From: DAOMNN01 sp035443825 | GTDB taxonomy: Bacteria; Pseudomonadota; Gammaproteobacteria; Burkholderiales; Rhodocyclaceae | Reading direction: 5' to 3' | Assembly (NCBI GenBank): GCA_035443825.1 | Contig: DAOMNN010000134.1 | Span: forward strand, 1 to 5,693 | Length of the DNA: 5,693 bases | Shown here: piece by piece, positions 1 to 5,067 of the stretch | Numbering within the stretch: the first letter of the stretch is position 1 | Layout of the letters: each line of letters begins with the position of its first letter | Program-made: the position numbers and the translations under genes | The notes under the pieces: generated by a model | Told to the model about the DNA's origin: nothing | The model's database searches: none | What the model saw: the letters and a program-made list of their open reading frames with translations, nothing else

Positions 1-2
1 TG

Positions 3-359
3 CGCATGAAGGTTCGCGACGCCGGCCTGACCCTGGACTTCACGCTTGGATCGAGCGGCTTTGGCATCGCTCCGAGCGGCGGCGAACCCGATCTTACCCT
101 TATCGCGAACGTGCGCGACTACCTCGCACTGGCATTGCGCGAGGAGGACGCCGACACCCTGTTCTTCGGCCGTCGTCTGCTCATGGAAGGCGATACCGAT
201 CTCGGCCTGCTGGTCAAGAACACCCTTGATGCCGTGGACTGGGAAGCGTTGCAGCGTGACCATGGCCCGCTCGCCATGCTGCGTCGCATGAATCCGCTGA
301 CGCGCATTGCGTCGCCACGCAAAGCGATCGAGGATCGGGCCGAGACTGCCGGTTATTGA
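3..359 (+). CDS. ubiT: UbiT-like SCP2-domain protein (5' end outside window)
   Basis: The visible 118 codons encode the C-terminal two thirds of an SCP2 sterol-carrier-like domain of the UbiT (YhbT) family. In E. coli, UbiT works with UbiU and UbiV in oxygen-independent ubiquinone synthesis, probably by binding lipid intermediates. The stretch DADTLFFGRRLLMEGDTDLG (about visible residues 45-64), followed by VKNTLDA, closely matches E. coli YhbT as I remember it and is the family hallmark. The reading frame stays open to the left edge. The first ATG, at position 6, aligns with the middle of the domain (RxMKVRDAGL, like the HVRDIDL stretch of YhbT), so it is internal and the true start lies outside the window. 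Roughly 50 or more residues are missing. The gene ends in TGA, with no close downstream partner. ubiU/ubiV homologues could lie upstream but cannot be seen. Confidence 0.88.
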   Translation, partial: RMKVRDAGLTLDFTLGSSGFGIAPSGGEPDLTLIANVRDYLALALREEDADTLFFGRRLLMEGDTDLGLLVKNTLDAVDWEALQRDHGPLAMLRRMNPLTRIASPRKAIEDRAETAGY

Positions 360-384
360 ACGCGTGGCGTCGGGCCGCTGACAC

Positions 385-403
385 CCCTCGGGCGCCCGGA
401 GGG
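385..403 (+). terminator. Weak GC-rich hairpin after ubiT, possible terminator
   Basis: About 25 bases after the ubiT stop, CCCTCGG (385-391) can pair with CCG (396-398) and AGGG (400-403), leaving a GCGC loop and one bulged G at 399. The stem is strong for its size, but only two T residues follow, so it does not meet the usual rule for an intrinsic terminator. It may slow polymerase, or it may be chance in GC-rich DNA. Confidence 0.28.
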
Positions 404-451
404 TTGCGCAGCCCCGAATCTGCCAGCCATGGCCCACATCTCGGGCTCGGG

Positions 452-457
452 TAGAAT
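452..457 (+). promoter_or_regulatory. Possible -10 box (TAGAAT) upstream of the VanZ gene
   Basis: TAGAAT matches the sigma-70 -10 consensus TATAAT at five of six bases. It lies 33 bases before the VanZ start codon, which predicts a transcription start near 464 and a leader of about 27 bases. No good TTGACA-like -35 is present 16-18 bases upstream, so an activator or a weak promoter would have to be assumed. It is the only AT-rich spot in the 131-bp gap. Confidence 0.4.
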
Positions 458-490
458 CGGGAACCTCGATCCTGTCTCTCCACCCGGTAC

Positions 491-1570
491 ATGCAGACAG
501 CTGGCGCAGCTTCCCCCCTTACGAGATACCTTGCAGCGGCCTATGCACTGCTGATCGTCTATGCCTGCCTGCACCCCTTCACGGGATGGCGCGACACGGG
601 CCTGCCCCTTTTCGACTACCTCGTCGCACCGTGGCCGAAGTACTACCGCATGGAGGACATCATCCTCAATGTCCTGGGCTATATTCCGCTCGGGTTCGTG
701 CTCGCCCCGACCTTGCCGCGGCGCCTGGGCCGAATCGGGGCGGTGATCGTGACCACCGTGCTGGCCGGCATGCTGAGCTTGTCGATCGAGACTACACAGA
801 ACTTCCTTCCATCCCGGATCTCGGCAAACGTCGATCTCGGCTGCAACGTCATCGGTGCCTTCATCGGAGCCGTACTCGGTGCCCTGTGGGGGCACAGGCT
901 GTTCGACCAGAGGGGCTGGCTTCATCGCTGGCGCTCGGAGCGCATCATCCCCGGCCGCAGCGGCGATCTCGGCCTGATTCTCCTGGGCCTGTGGCTGCTC
1001 ACCCAGCTCATGCCCGAGCAGATGCTGTTCAGCAGCGGCGATCTGCGCCGGATGCTGCAGATCCCGACGCCGCTGGCTTTCGATCCGGAGCGCTTCATCA
1101 CCCTCGAGGGCACGCTCGTCGCGACGAGCATGCTCGCGATCGGTCTGCTCGCCCGATGCATGATGCGAACGCGGCACCCCATCCCGATCTTGATGCTGCT
1201 GTTGCTCGCCATCGGTGCGAAGTCGCTGGCGTCCCTGTCCTTCTTCGTCCCCGGGACGTCGACGGCGTGGCTGACCCCGGGTACGCAGAACGGCCTCATC
1301 GCAGGCGGTGTGCTGCTCGGTATCGCGCTGTTGCTGCCGCGTATTCATCAGCACGCACTTGCGGGCCTGGCCATGCTCGTCGCGACCACGCTCGCCAACC
1401 TCATCCCCGAGAACCCCTACCTGGCGGTCGGGCAACGCCTCCTGGACCGCGGGAATTTTCTGAATTTTCATGGTCTGACACAGTTCGTTGCCAGCATCTG
1501 GCCCTTCCTCGCCCTCGCCTATCTGTCCGCGCTCGGGCTGTGGCGTGGCGAGCATCTGCACGAGCGCTGA
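491..1570 (+). CDS. VanZ-family polytopic membrane protein with C-terminal extension
   Basis: This is an integral membrane protein of 359 residues. The first ~137 residues are a VanZ-like domain: NxxGYIPLG at 60-68 (NVLGYIPLG), then E100, Q103, R109, D115 and N119 in the arrangement SIETTQNFLPSR...NVDLGCNVIG that typifies the family. VanZ gives low-level teicoplanin resistance in enterococci, but the biochemical role of most homologues is unknown. By eye, hydrophobic segments lie at about 12-29, 58-76, 82-102, 119-136, 158-175, 203-222, 231-254, 266-283, 287-306 and 333-352, suggesting about ten membrane spans, roughly twice those of a minimal VanZ protein. Residues 140-359 match no domain I can name. 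ATG 491 is chosen because the first helix follows soon after it, although no clear Shine-Dalgarno precedes it. It stands 76 bp before the ferredoxin gene and probably has its own promoter. Confidence 0.85.
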   Translation: MQTAGAASPLTRYLAAAYALLIVYACLHPFTGWRDTGLPLFDYLVAPWPKYYRMEDIILNVLGYIPLGFVLAPTLPRRLGRIGAVIVTTVLAGMLSLSIETTQNFLPSRISANVDLGCNVIGAFIGAVLGALWGHRLFDQRGWLHRWRSERIIPGRSGDLGLILLGLWLLTQLMPEQMLFSSGDLRRMLQIPTPLAFDPERFITLEGTLVATSMLAIGLLARCMMRTRHPIPILMLLLLAIGAKSLASLSFFVPGTSTAWLTPGTQNGLIAGGVLLGIALLLPRIHQHALAGLAMLVATTLANLIPENPYLAVGQRLLDRGNFLNFHGLTQFVASIWPFLALAYLSALGLWRGEHLHER

Positions 1571-1600
1571 AAGGCGGAACGAGGGGCCCGACGACCCGGC

Positions 1601-1606
1601 TATAAT
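1601..1606 (+). promoter_or_regulatory. Likely -10 box (TATAAT) of the ferredoxin-led operon
   Basis: A perfect TATAAT sits 40 bases before the ferredoxin start codon in otherwise very GC-rich DNA, predicting transcription from about 1613. The expected -35 position (near 1577-1583) has no recognisable TTGACA match and there is no TG extension, so strength or sigma-factor use is uncertain. It is the best promoter candidate for the genes from 1647 to 5046. Confidence 0.55.
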
Positions 1607-1607
1607 T

Positions 1608-1615
1608 GTCCGGAC
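1608..1615. promoter_or_regulatory. 8-bp palindrome GTCCGGAC over the predicted transcription start
   Basis: GTCCGGAC is a perfect palindrome starting one base after the TATAAT box and covering the predicted start site, where a repressor would block initiation. It is short, matches no regulator site I know, and could be chance in GC-rich sequence. Confidence 0.2.
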
Positions 1616-1616
1616 C

Positions 1617-1632
1617 ACGGGCACCCGCCCGT
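1617..1632 (+). other. Leader-RNA hairpin in front of the ferredoxin ribosome-binding site
   Basis: ACGGGC (1617-1622) and GCCCGT (1627-1632) are exact reverse complements separated by an ACCC loop. If transcription starts near 1613, this six-pair stem with five G-C pairs lies at the extreme 5' end of the mRNA, and it finishes three bases before the GGAGA ribosome-binding site. 5'-terminal stems can protect mRNA from decay. No T-run follows, so it is not a terminator. Confidence 0.4.
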
Positions 1633-1635
1633 CTC

Positions 1636-1640
1636 GGAGA
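1636..1640 (+). promoter_or_regulatory. Ribosome-binding site GGAGA that fixes the ferredoxin start
   Basis: GGAGA lies six bases before ATG 1647. It supports that ATG over the in-frame upstream ATG at 1488, which lies inside the VanZ gene and would add 53 residues of non-family, Arg/Pro/Ser-rich sequence. Confidence 0.7.
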
Positions 1641-1646
1641 AACCGG

Positions 1647-1964
1647 ATGAGTTATTTCAAGCACCATGTCTTCTTCTGCTGCAATCAGCGCGAACCCGGC
1701 GACACCTGCTGTTCCAATCATGATGCTGTCGCGATGCAGACTTACGCAAAGGACCGCATCGGTGCACTGGGTCTGAAGGGCAAGGGCAGGATCCGGATCA
1801 ACAAGGCCGGCTGCCTCGATCGCTGCGACGAAGGACCGGTGCTGGTCGTCTACCCGGACAACGTCTGGTACACCTACGTAGACAAGGAAGACATCGACGA
1901 GATCATCGACGAGCATCTGGTCCATGGCCGCATAGTGAGCCGCCTGCGGCTGGGTGACGGCTGA
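1647..1964 (+). CDS. (2Fe-2S) ferredoxin, thioredoxin-like fold
   Basis: This small electron-transfer protein of 105 residues resembles the thioredoxin-fold 2Fe-2S ferredoxins (Shethna type, such as Aquifex Fd4, and the NuoE-like domain). The cluster ligands are visible: a first Cys at 11 or 12, a second at 21 or 22, then GC56-LDR-C60, which is the C-x3-C pair of the family. The C-terminal part (VLVVYPDNVWYTYV, then the acidic DKEDIDEIIDEHL) is also typical. There is no signal peptide or membrane segment, so it should be cytosolic. Both N-terminal cysteine positions are doublets (CC), so six cysteines are present where four are needed. Its stop overlaps the hydrolase start by one base, so the two genes are probably translationally coupled. 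Its redox partners are not known from the sequence. Confidence 0.9.
   Translation: MSYFKHHVFFCCNQREPGDTCCSNHDAVAMQTYAKDRIGALGLKGKGRIRINKAGCLDRCDEGPVLVVYPDNVWYTYVDKEDIDEIIDEHLVHGRIVSRLRLGDG
1953..1957 (+). promoter_or_regulatory. Ribosome-binding site GGTGA for the hydrolase, inside the ferredoxin gene
   Basis: GGTGA matches the 3' half of the anti-Shine-Dalgarno complement and lies six bases before ATG 1964. It lets ribosomes initiate on the hydrolase at the same point where the ferredoxin terminates (TGATG). Confidence 0.45.
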
Positions 1965-2620
1965 TGAGTCGCCCGCTCCCGACCGAGAAGGTACTGTTGC
2001 GGGGGCCGGAAGGCGCGATCGAGGCCCTCATCGACGCCCCGCATGAAGTTCGCGGCATCGCGATCGTGTGCCACCCTCATCCCCTGTTCGGCGGCGCCAA
2101 TACCAACAAGGTCGCGCACACCCTCGCCCGGGTGTTTCGCGACCTCGGCCATGCGGCGATCAGGCCGAACTTTCGCGGGGTCGGCAAAAGCGAAGGCACG
2201 CACGACGAAGGTCGGGGCGAGACGGAAGACATCCTTGCGGTCATCGCATGGGCGCAGTCGCGCTGGGGTTTCCTGCCGCTTGCGCTGGGCGGATTCTCGT
2301 TCGGCGGTTACGTCCAGACCCGGGTTGCGAGCCGGCTTGCCGGCAGCCTGACGCCGCCGGGACGCATCTCACTCGTGGGGATCGCGGTGGGAGCCGCGGC
2401 CGACGGCGCACGGGAATACGACACGGGACCCCTGCCAGCGGGAATCCCGGCACTGGTGATCCACGGCGAGAAGGACGAAACCGTGCCGCTCGCCAACGTG
2501 CTGGACTGGGCCAGACCCTTGGAGCAGCCGGTGGTCGTCGTCCCAGGCGCAGATCATTTCTTCCACGGCAAGCTGCACGTCATCCGTGACATCATCGCCG
2601 GCACCTGGGCACCGCTATAA
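1964..2620 (+). CDS. Alpha/beta hydrolase, COG2945 type
   Basis: This 218-residue protein is a compact serine hydrolase of the COG2945 predicted alpha/beta hydrolase family. Visible landmarks are the early CHPHPLFGG motif (36-44), which probably contributes to the oxyanion region; NFRGVGKSEG (69-78); the nucleophile elbow GFSFGG with Ser112; the HGEKDETVP turn placing Asp171 as the likely acid; and PGADHFFHG giving His198 as the catalytic base. The triad is complete and the length is normal, so the enzyme should be active. Members are often annotated as dienelactone hydrolase- or esterase-like, but substrates are largely unknown. No signal peptide is seen, so it is cytosolic. It begins on the last base of the ferredoxin gene and ends 22 bp before the GST gene. 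The pairing suggests a shared pathway, which is an inference. Confidence 0.88.
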   Translation: MSRPLPTEKVLLRGPEGAIEALIDAPHEVRGIAIVCHPHPLFGGANTNKVAHTLARVFRDLGHAAIRPNFRGVGKSEGTHDEGRGETEDILAVIAWAQSRWGFLPLALGGFSFGGYVQTRVASRLAGSLTPPGRISLVGIAVGAAADGAREYDTGPLPAGIPALVIHGEKDETVPLANVLDWARPLEQPVVVVPGADHFFHGKLHVIRDIIAGTWAPL

Positions 2621-2628
2621 GACAAACC

Positions 2629-2636
2629 AAGGAGGT
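2629..2636 (+). promoter_or_regulatory. Near-perfect ribosome-binding site AAGGAGGT for the GST gene
   Basis: AAGGAGGT is the full anti-Shine-Dalgarno complement and lies six bases before ATG 2643. It fixes this start over the in-frame ATG at 2586, which would lie within the hydrolase gene and add 19 non-conserved residues. It is much stronger than the sites of its neighbours and predicts high translation of the GST within the operon. Confidence 0.85.
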
Positions 2637-2642
2637 ATCCCC

Positions 2643-3254
2643 ATGAAGCTGTTCGCATCGCTCACCAGCCCCTACGCACGCAAGGTGCGCATCATCCTCG
2701 CCGAGAAGGACCTCCCCTTCGAGCTCGTCGTCGACTCCCCATGGGAATCGGCGACCCGCGTGCCGGACGTGAACCCCCTGGGCAAGGTGCCGGTCCTCGT
2801 GCTCGACGACGGCGAGGTGTTCTTCGATTCGCCGGTCATCGCTGCCTATCTGGAAACGTTGCACGCACCTCCGGCACTGATACCGCTCGACCCGCTCGAG
2901 GCGGTGCGCGTGCGCCAGACCGAGGCGCTGGCCGACGGCATCATCGACGCCGCAGTAACGGCCTTGCTCGAATCGCGCCGCCCCGACGGCGAGCGCAGCG
3001 ACAGCGTCATCGGACGCCAGATGGACAAGATCGGCCGCGGCCTGATGGTCCTCGACAAACGCATCGCGGGGCGGAGCTGGTTCCACGGCGAGGCGATGGG
3101 CCTGGGGGACATCTCGGCCGCCGTGGCGCTCGGCTACCTCGACCTTCGCTTCCCGGACATCGACTGGCGCGGACAGCATCCGGCGTTGAAGGCGATGGGC
3201 GAGCGCATGTTCGCACGCCCGAGTTTCGTCGCTACGATCCCGCCGGCCGGCTGA
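2643..3254 (+). CDS. Glutathione S-transferase family protein, YibF-like
   Basis: This cytosolic 203-residue protein has the two-domain GST layout and closely resembles E. coli YibF along its length as I remember that sequence. The N-terminal thioredoxin-like domain (about 1-75) shows SPYARKVRI (9-17), where Ser9 is the likely catalytic or glutathione-contacting residue; NPLGKVPVL with the conserved cis-proline at 50; and DSP (62-64), whose Asp-Ser contacts the gamma-glutamyl group. The all-helical C-terminal domain starts near 85 (DPLEAVRVRQTEALADGI) and contains the N-capping segment GLGDISAA with Asp156. The general role would be conjugation or reduction using glutathione; the substrate is unknown. 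The start is fixed by AAGGAGGT. The stop overlaps the nodI start by one base, indicating co-translation with the exporter genes. Confidence 0.9.
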   Translation: MKLFASLTSPYARKVRIILAEKDLPFELVVDSPWESATRVPDVNPLGKVPVLVLDDGEVFFDSPVIAAYLETLHAPPALIPLDPLEAVRVRQTEALADGIIDAAVTALLESRRPDGERSDSVIGRQMDKIGRGLMVLDKRIAGRSWFHGEAMGLGDISAAVALGYLDLRFPDIDWRGQHPALKAMGERMFARPSFVATIPPAG

Positions 3255-4255
3255 TGAACGATGGGGCACTCGGCACTGCCGCACTGCCCGCCGGCCACAG
3301 CGCCGCGGACGATGGACGAGCGCCGCTCGCGATCCGAGCGCTGACCAAGCACTACGGTGACACCCAGGTCGTCGCGGGGGTCGACATCGAACTTCGCCGC
3401 GGCGAGTGCTTCACCCTGCTCGGCCCTAACGGCGCGGGCAAGACCACGATCCTGCGGTGCGCGCTCGGCCTTACTACCGCAAGTTCCGGCGAGATCACGC
3501 TCGCCGGCCTGCCGGTTCCCGAACGTGCACGCGAGGCGCGGATGCGCGTGGGCATCGTGCCCCAGCTCGACAATCTCGATCCGGATTTCACCTGCGCCGA
3601 GAACTTGTTGGTGTACGGGCGCTATTTCGGCTTTCACGATGTCGACATCGCCGCACGCATACCCGAACTGCTCGCTTTCGCCGGCCTGGAAGGCAAGCGC
3701 AATGAACGGATCCAGACGCTCTCGGGGGGCATGAAGCGCCGCCTCACCCTCGCCCGCGCACTGGTCAACCGCCCCGAATTGCTGGTACTGGACGAACCCA
3801 CCACCGGACTGGATCCGCAGGCGCGCCATCTCATCTGGGACCGTCTCAAGCGCCTCATCCGCGATGGCACGACCGTGTTGCTGACCACCCATTTCATGGA
3901 CGAGGCCGAACGCCTCTCCGACCGGCTCGCGATCCTGGACGCCGGTCGTATCCTCACCGAAGGCAGCCCGCGCCAACTGATTGCAGCGCATGTCGAACCA
4001 CAGGTCGTGGAGGTCTACGGGGACTGGACCGGCGAGGGCGTTCGAGGCGGCGGCGCCGAAGCCTGGGCCGTGGGCCATGCAGACGCATTTTCGCGGCGCT
4101 TCGAGATCAGCGGCGAGACGGCGTTCTGTTATGTCTCGGATGCCGCCCCGCTGATCGCGCACCTCGAAACCCAGCCCGGCCTGCGCTACCTGCACCGGCC
4201 TGCGAACCTGGAAGACGTCTTCCTCAGGCTCACCGGCCGCGAGTTGCGCGACTGA
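3254..4255 (+). CDS. nodI: NodI-type ABC transporter ATP-binding protein
   Basis: This 333-residue ATPase should power export through the NodJ-type permease encoded next. All nucleotide-binding motifs are intact: Walker A GPNGAGKTT (57-65, Lys63), Q-loop Gln104 (VPQLDNLDPDF), signature LSGGM (156-160), Walker B LLVLDEP (176-182, catalytic Glu181), D-loop TGLD (184-187) and switch His213 in TTHFMDEAERL. NodI-family traits include LDNLDPDFTCAENLLVYGRYF, SGGMKRRLTLARALVN and the C-terminal FEISGETAFCYVSD and YLHRPANLEDVFLRLTGREL blocks. In rhizobia, NodIJ exports lipochitooligosaccharide Nod factors; non-symbiotic betaproteobacteria also carry homologues of unknown substrate. About 25 Ala/Gly-rich residues precede the ATPase core, and a Gly-rich insert lies near 259-269. 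ATG 3254 overlaps the GST stop; no Shine-Dalgarno is visible, so translation is probably coupled. Confidence 0.92.
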   Translation: MNDGALGTAALPAGHSAADDGRAPLAIRALTKHYGDTQVVAGVDIELRRGECFTLLGPNGAGKTTILRCALGLTTASSGEITLAGLPVPERAREARMRVGIVPQLDNLDPDFTCAENLLVYGRYFGFHDVDIAARIPELLAFAGLEGKRNERIQTLSGGMKRRLTLARALVNRPELLVLDEPTTGLDPQARHLIWDRLKRLIRDGTTVLLTTHFMDEAERLSDRLAILDAGRILTEGSPRQLIAAHVEPQVVEVYGDWTGEGVRGGGAEAWAVGHADAFSRRFEISGETAFCYVSDAAPLIAHLETQPGLRYLHRPANLEDVFLRLTGRELRD

Positions 4256-4260
4256 ACGCC

Positions 4261-5046
4261 ATGATGTCCTCGCACTGGCGCCCCCCGCGACTGTCGCTGC
4301 GTTTTGTGCCGGTATGGCAGCGCCACTTCCTGGTGTGGCGCAAGCTCGCGCTTCCCTCGGTGCTGGGCAACCTCGCCGACCCGATGATCTATCTCTTCGG
4401 CCTGGGCTTCGGCATCGGCATGCTCGTCCCCGAAGTCGCCGGAGTGCCCTACATCACCTTTCTCGCCGCCGGCATGGTGTGTTATTCGACGATGAACAGC
4501 GCGTCGTTCGAAAGCCTTTATTCGAGCTTCTCACGCATGCACGTGCAAAAGACCTGGGACGCGATCCTCAACGCACCGGTGGAGCTGGACGACATCCTGC
4601 TCGGCGAACTGGTATGGGCCGCGTCCAAGGCCTTCCTCGCGGGCGCAGCGATCCTGCTCGTGGTAACCCTGGTCGGTTTCACCGAGGCCCGCTACGCGCT
4701 GTGGGTATTGCCGCTGATCGTGCTGGTCGGCCTCACCTTCGCCGCCCTCGGCCTCATCGTGACCGCACTCGCACCAAGCTACGATTTCTTCATGTACTAC
4801 TTCACACTTTTCATCACGCCCATGACGCTGCTTTCCGGCGTATTCTTCCCCATCGACCAGCTCCCCGCCGGGGTACGCTTCCTCACCGACATCCTGCCCC
4901 TCACCCACGCCATCCAGATTGCCCGCCCGCTGCTGCTCGGCGAGATCCCGCAGGCCATCGCCATCCACCTCCTGGTGCTGATCGCATATGGCGTCGCCGG
5001 GTTCTGGGTGGCCTTGGCGCATACACGCCGGCGGTTGCTGACATAG
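4261..5046 (+). CDS. nodJ: NodJ-type ABC-2 permease
   Basis: This is an inner-membrane permease of 261 residues, the normal length for NodJ, and would pair with the upstream ATPase. Hydrophobic segments fall at about 39-56, 63-80, 120-140, 146-170, 174-196 and 232-252, fitting the six-helix ABC-2 fold. Conserved features include FxVWRKLALPSVLGNLADP at the N-terminus, the cytoplasmic MHVQKTWDAILNAPVELDDILLGEL segment (93-117) that should contact the ATPase, and the C-terminal LSGVFFPIDQLP (191-202) with LPLTHAIQIARPLLLG (212-227), the ABC-2 hallmark. The gap after nodI is five bases. Two ATGs lie in tandem at 4261 and 4264 with no Shine-Dalgarno, so either may be used. The product ends in an Arg-rich tail (HTRRRLLT), as expected for a cytoplasmic C-terminus. 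Confidence 0.92.
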   Translation: MMSSHWRPPRLSLRFVPVWQRHFLVWRKLALPSVLGNLADPMIYLFGLGFGIGMLVPEVAGVPYITFLAAGMVCYSTMNSASFESLYSSFSRMHVQKTWDAILNAPVELDDILLGELVWAASKAFLAGAAILLVVTLVGFTEARYALWVLPLIVLVGLTFAALGLIVTALAPSYDFFMYYFTLFITPMTLLSGVFFPIDQLPAGVRFLTDILPLTHAIQIARPLLLGEIPQAIAIHLLVLIAYGVAGFWVALAHTRRRLLT

Positions 5047-5053
5047 GCGCAAC

Positions 5054-5065
5054 CGGCTTCCGCCG
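5054..5065. other. Small hairpin in the 21-bp gap between convergent genes
   Basis: CGGC (5054-5057) pairs with GCCG (5062-5065) around a TTCC loop. It is the only secondary structure I see between the nodJ stop and the opposing gene's stop. At four base pairs and without a T-run on either strand, it is unlikely to be an efficient terminator. Confidence 0.2.
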
Positions 5066-5067
5066 TC

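Noticed and set aside
1125..1136. Perfect 12-bp palindrome CGAGCATGCTCG inside the VanZ gene
   Set aside because: It lies in the middle of a coding region, is not repeated in the window, and is explained by ordinary codons for a Thr-Ser-Met-Leu-Ala stretch.
586..1605. A 339-codon plus-strand frame overlapping the VanZ gene
   Set aside because: Arg/Pro/Ala/His-rich shadow frame with no family motif; the VanZ frame explains the region.
353..1624. A 423-codon open frame on the minus strand opposite the VanZ gene
   Set aside because: Its product is rich in Arg, Gln, Glu, Gly and His without domains or hydrophobic core. Such long antisense frames are expected opposite GC-rich genes, and the plus-strand VanZ motifs are clear.
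1488..1646. 53-residue N-terminal extension of the ferredoxin from an upstream in-frame ATG
   Set aside because: It overlaps the VanZ gene, crosses the promoter-like TATAAT box, is low in family likeness, and a GGAGA site fixes ATG 1647.
2616..2621. TATAAG -10-like hexamer at the end of the hydrolase gene
   Set aside because: No -35 at proper spacing (GTGACA at 2586 is 24 bp away), and the implied start would fall at the edge of the GST ribosome-binding site.
3134..4195. A 353-codon minus-strand frame opposite nodI
   Set aside because: The opposite strand carries every ABC ATPase motif; the antisense product shows no recognisable domain.
4531..5052. A 173-codon minus-strand frame opposite nodJ, rich in Glu, Gln and Gly
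   Set aside because: This is the expected mirror of a hydrophobic membrane protein gene; no motif or start signal supports it.
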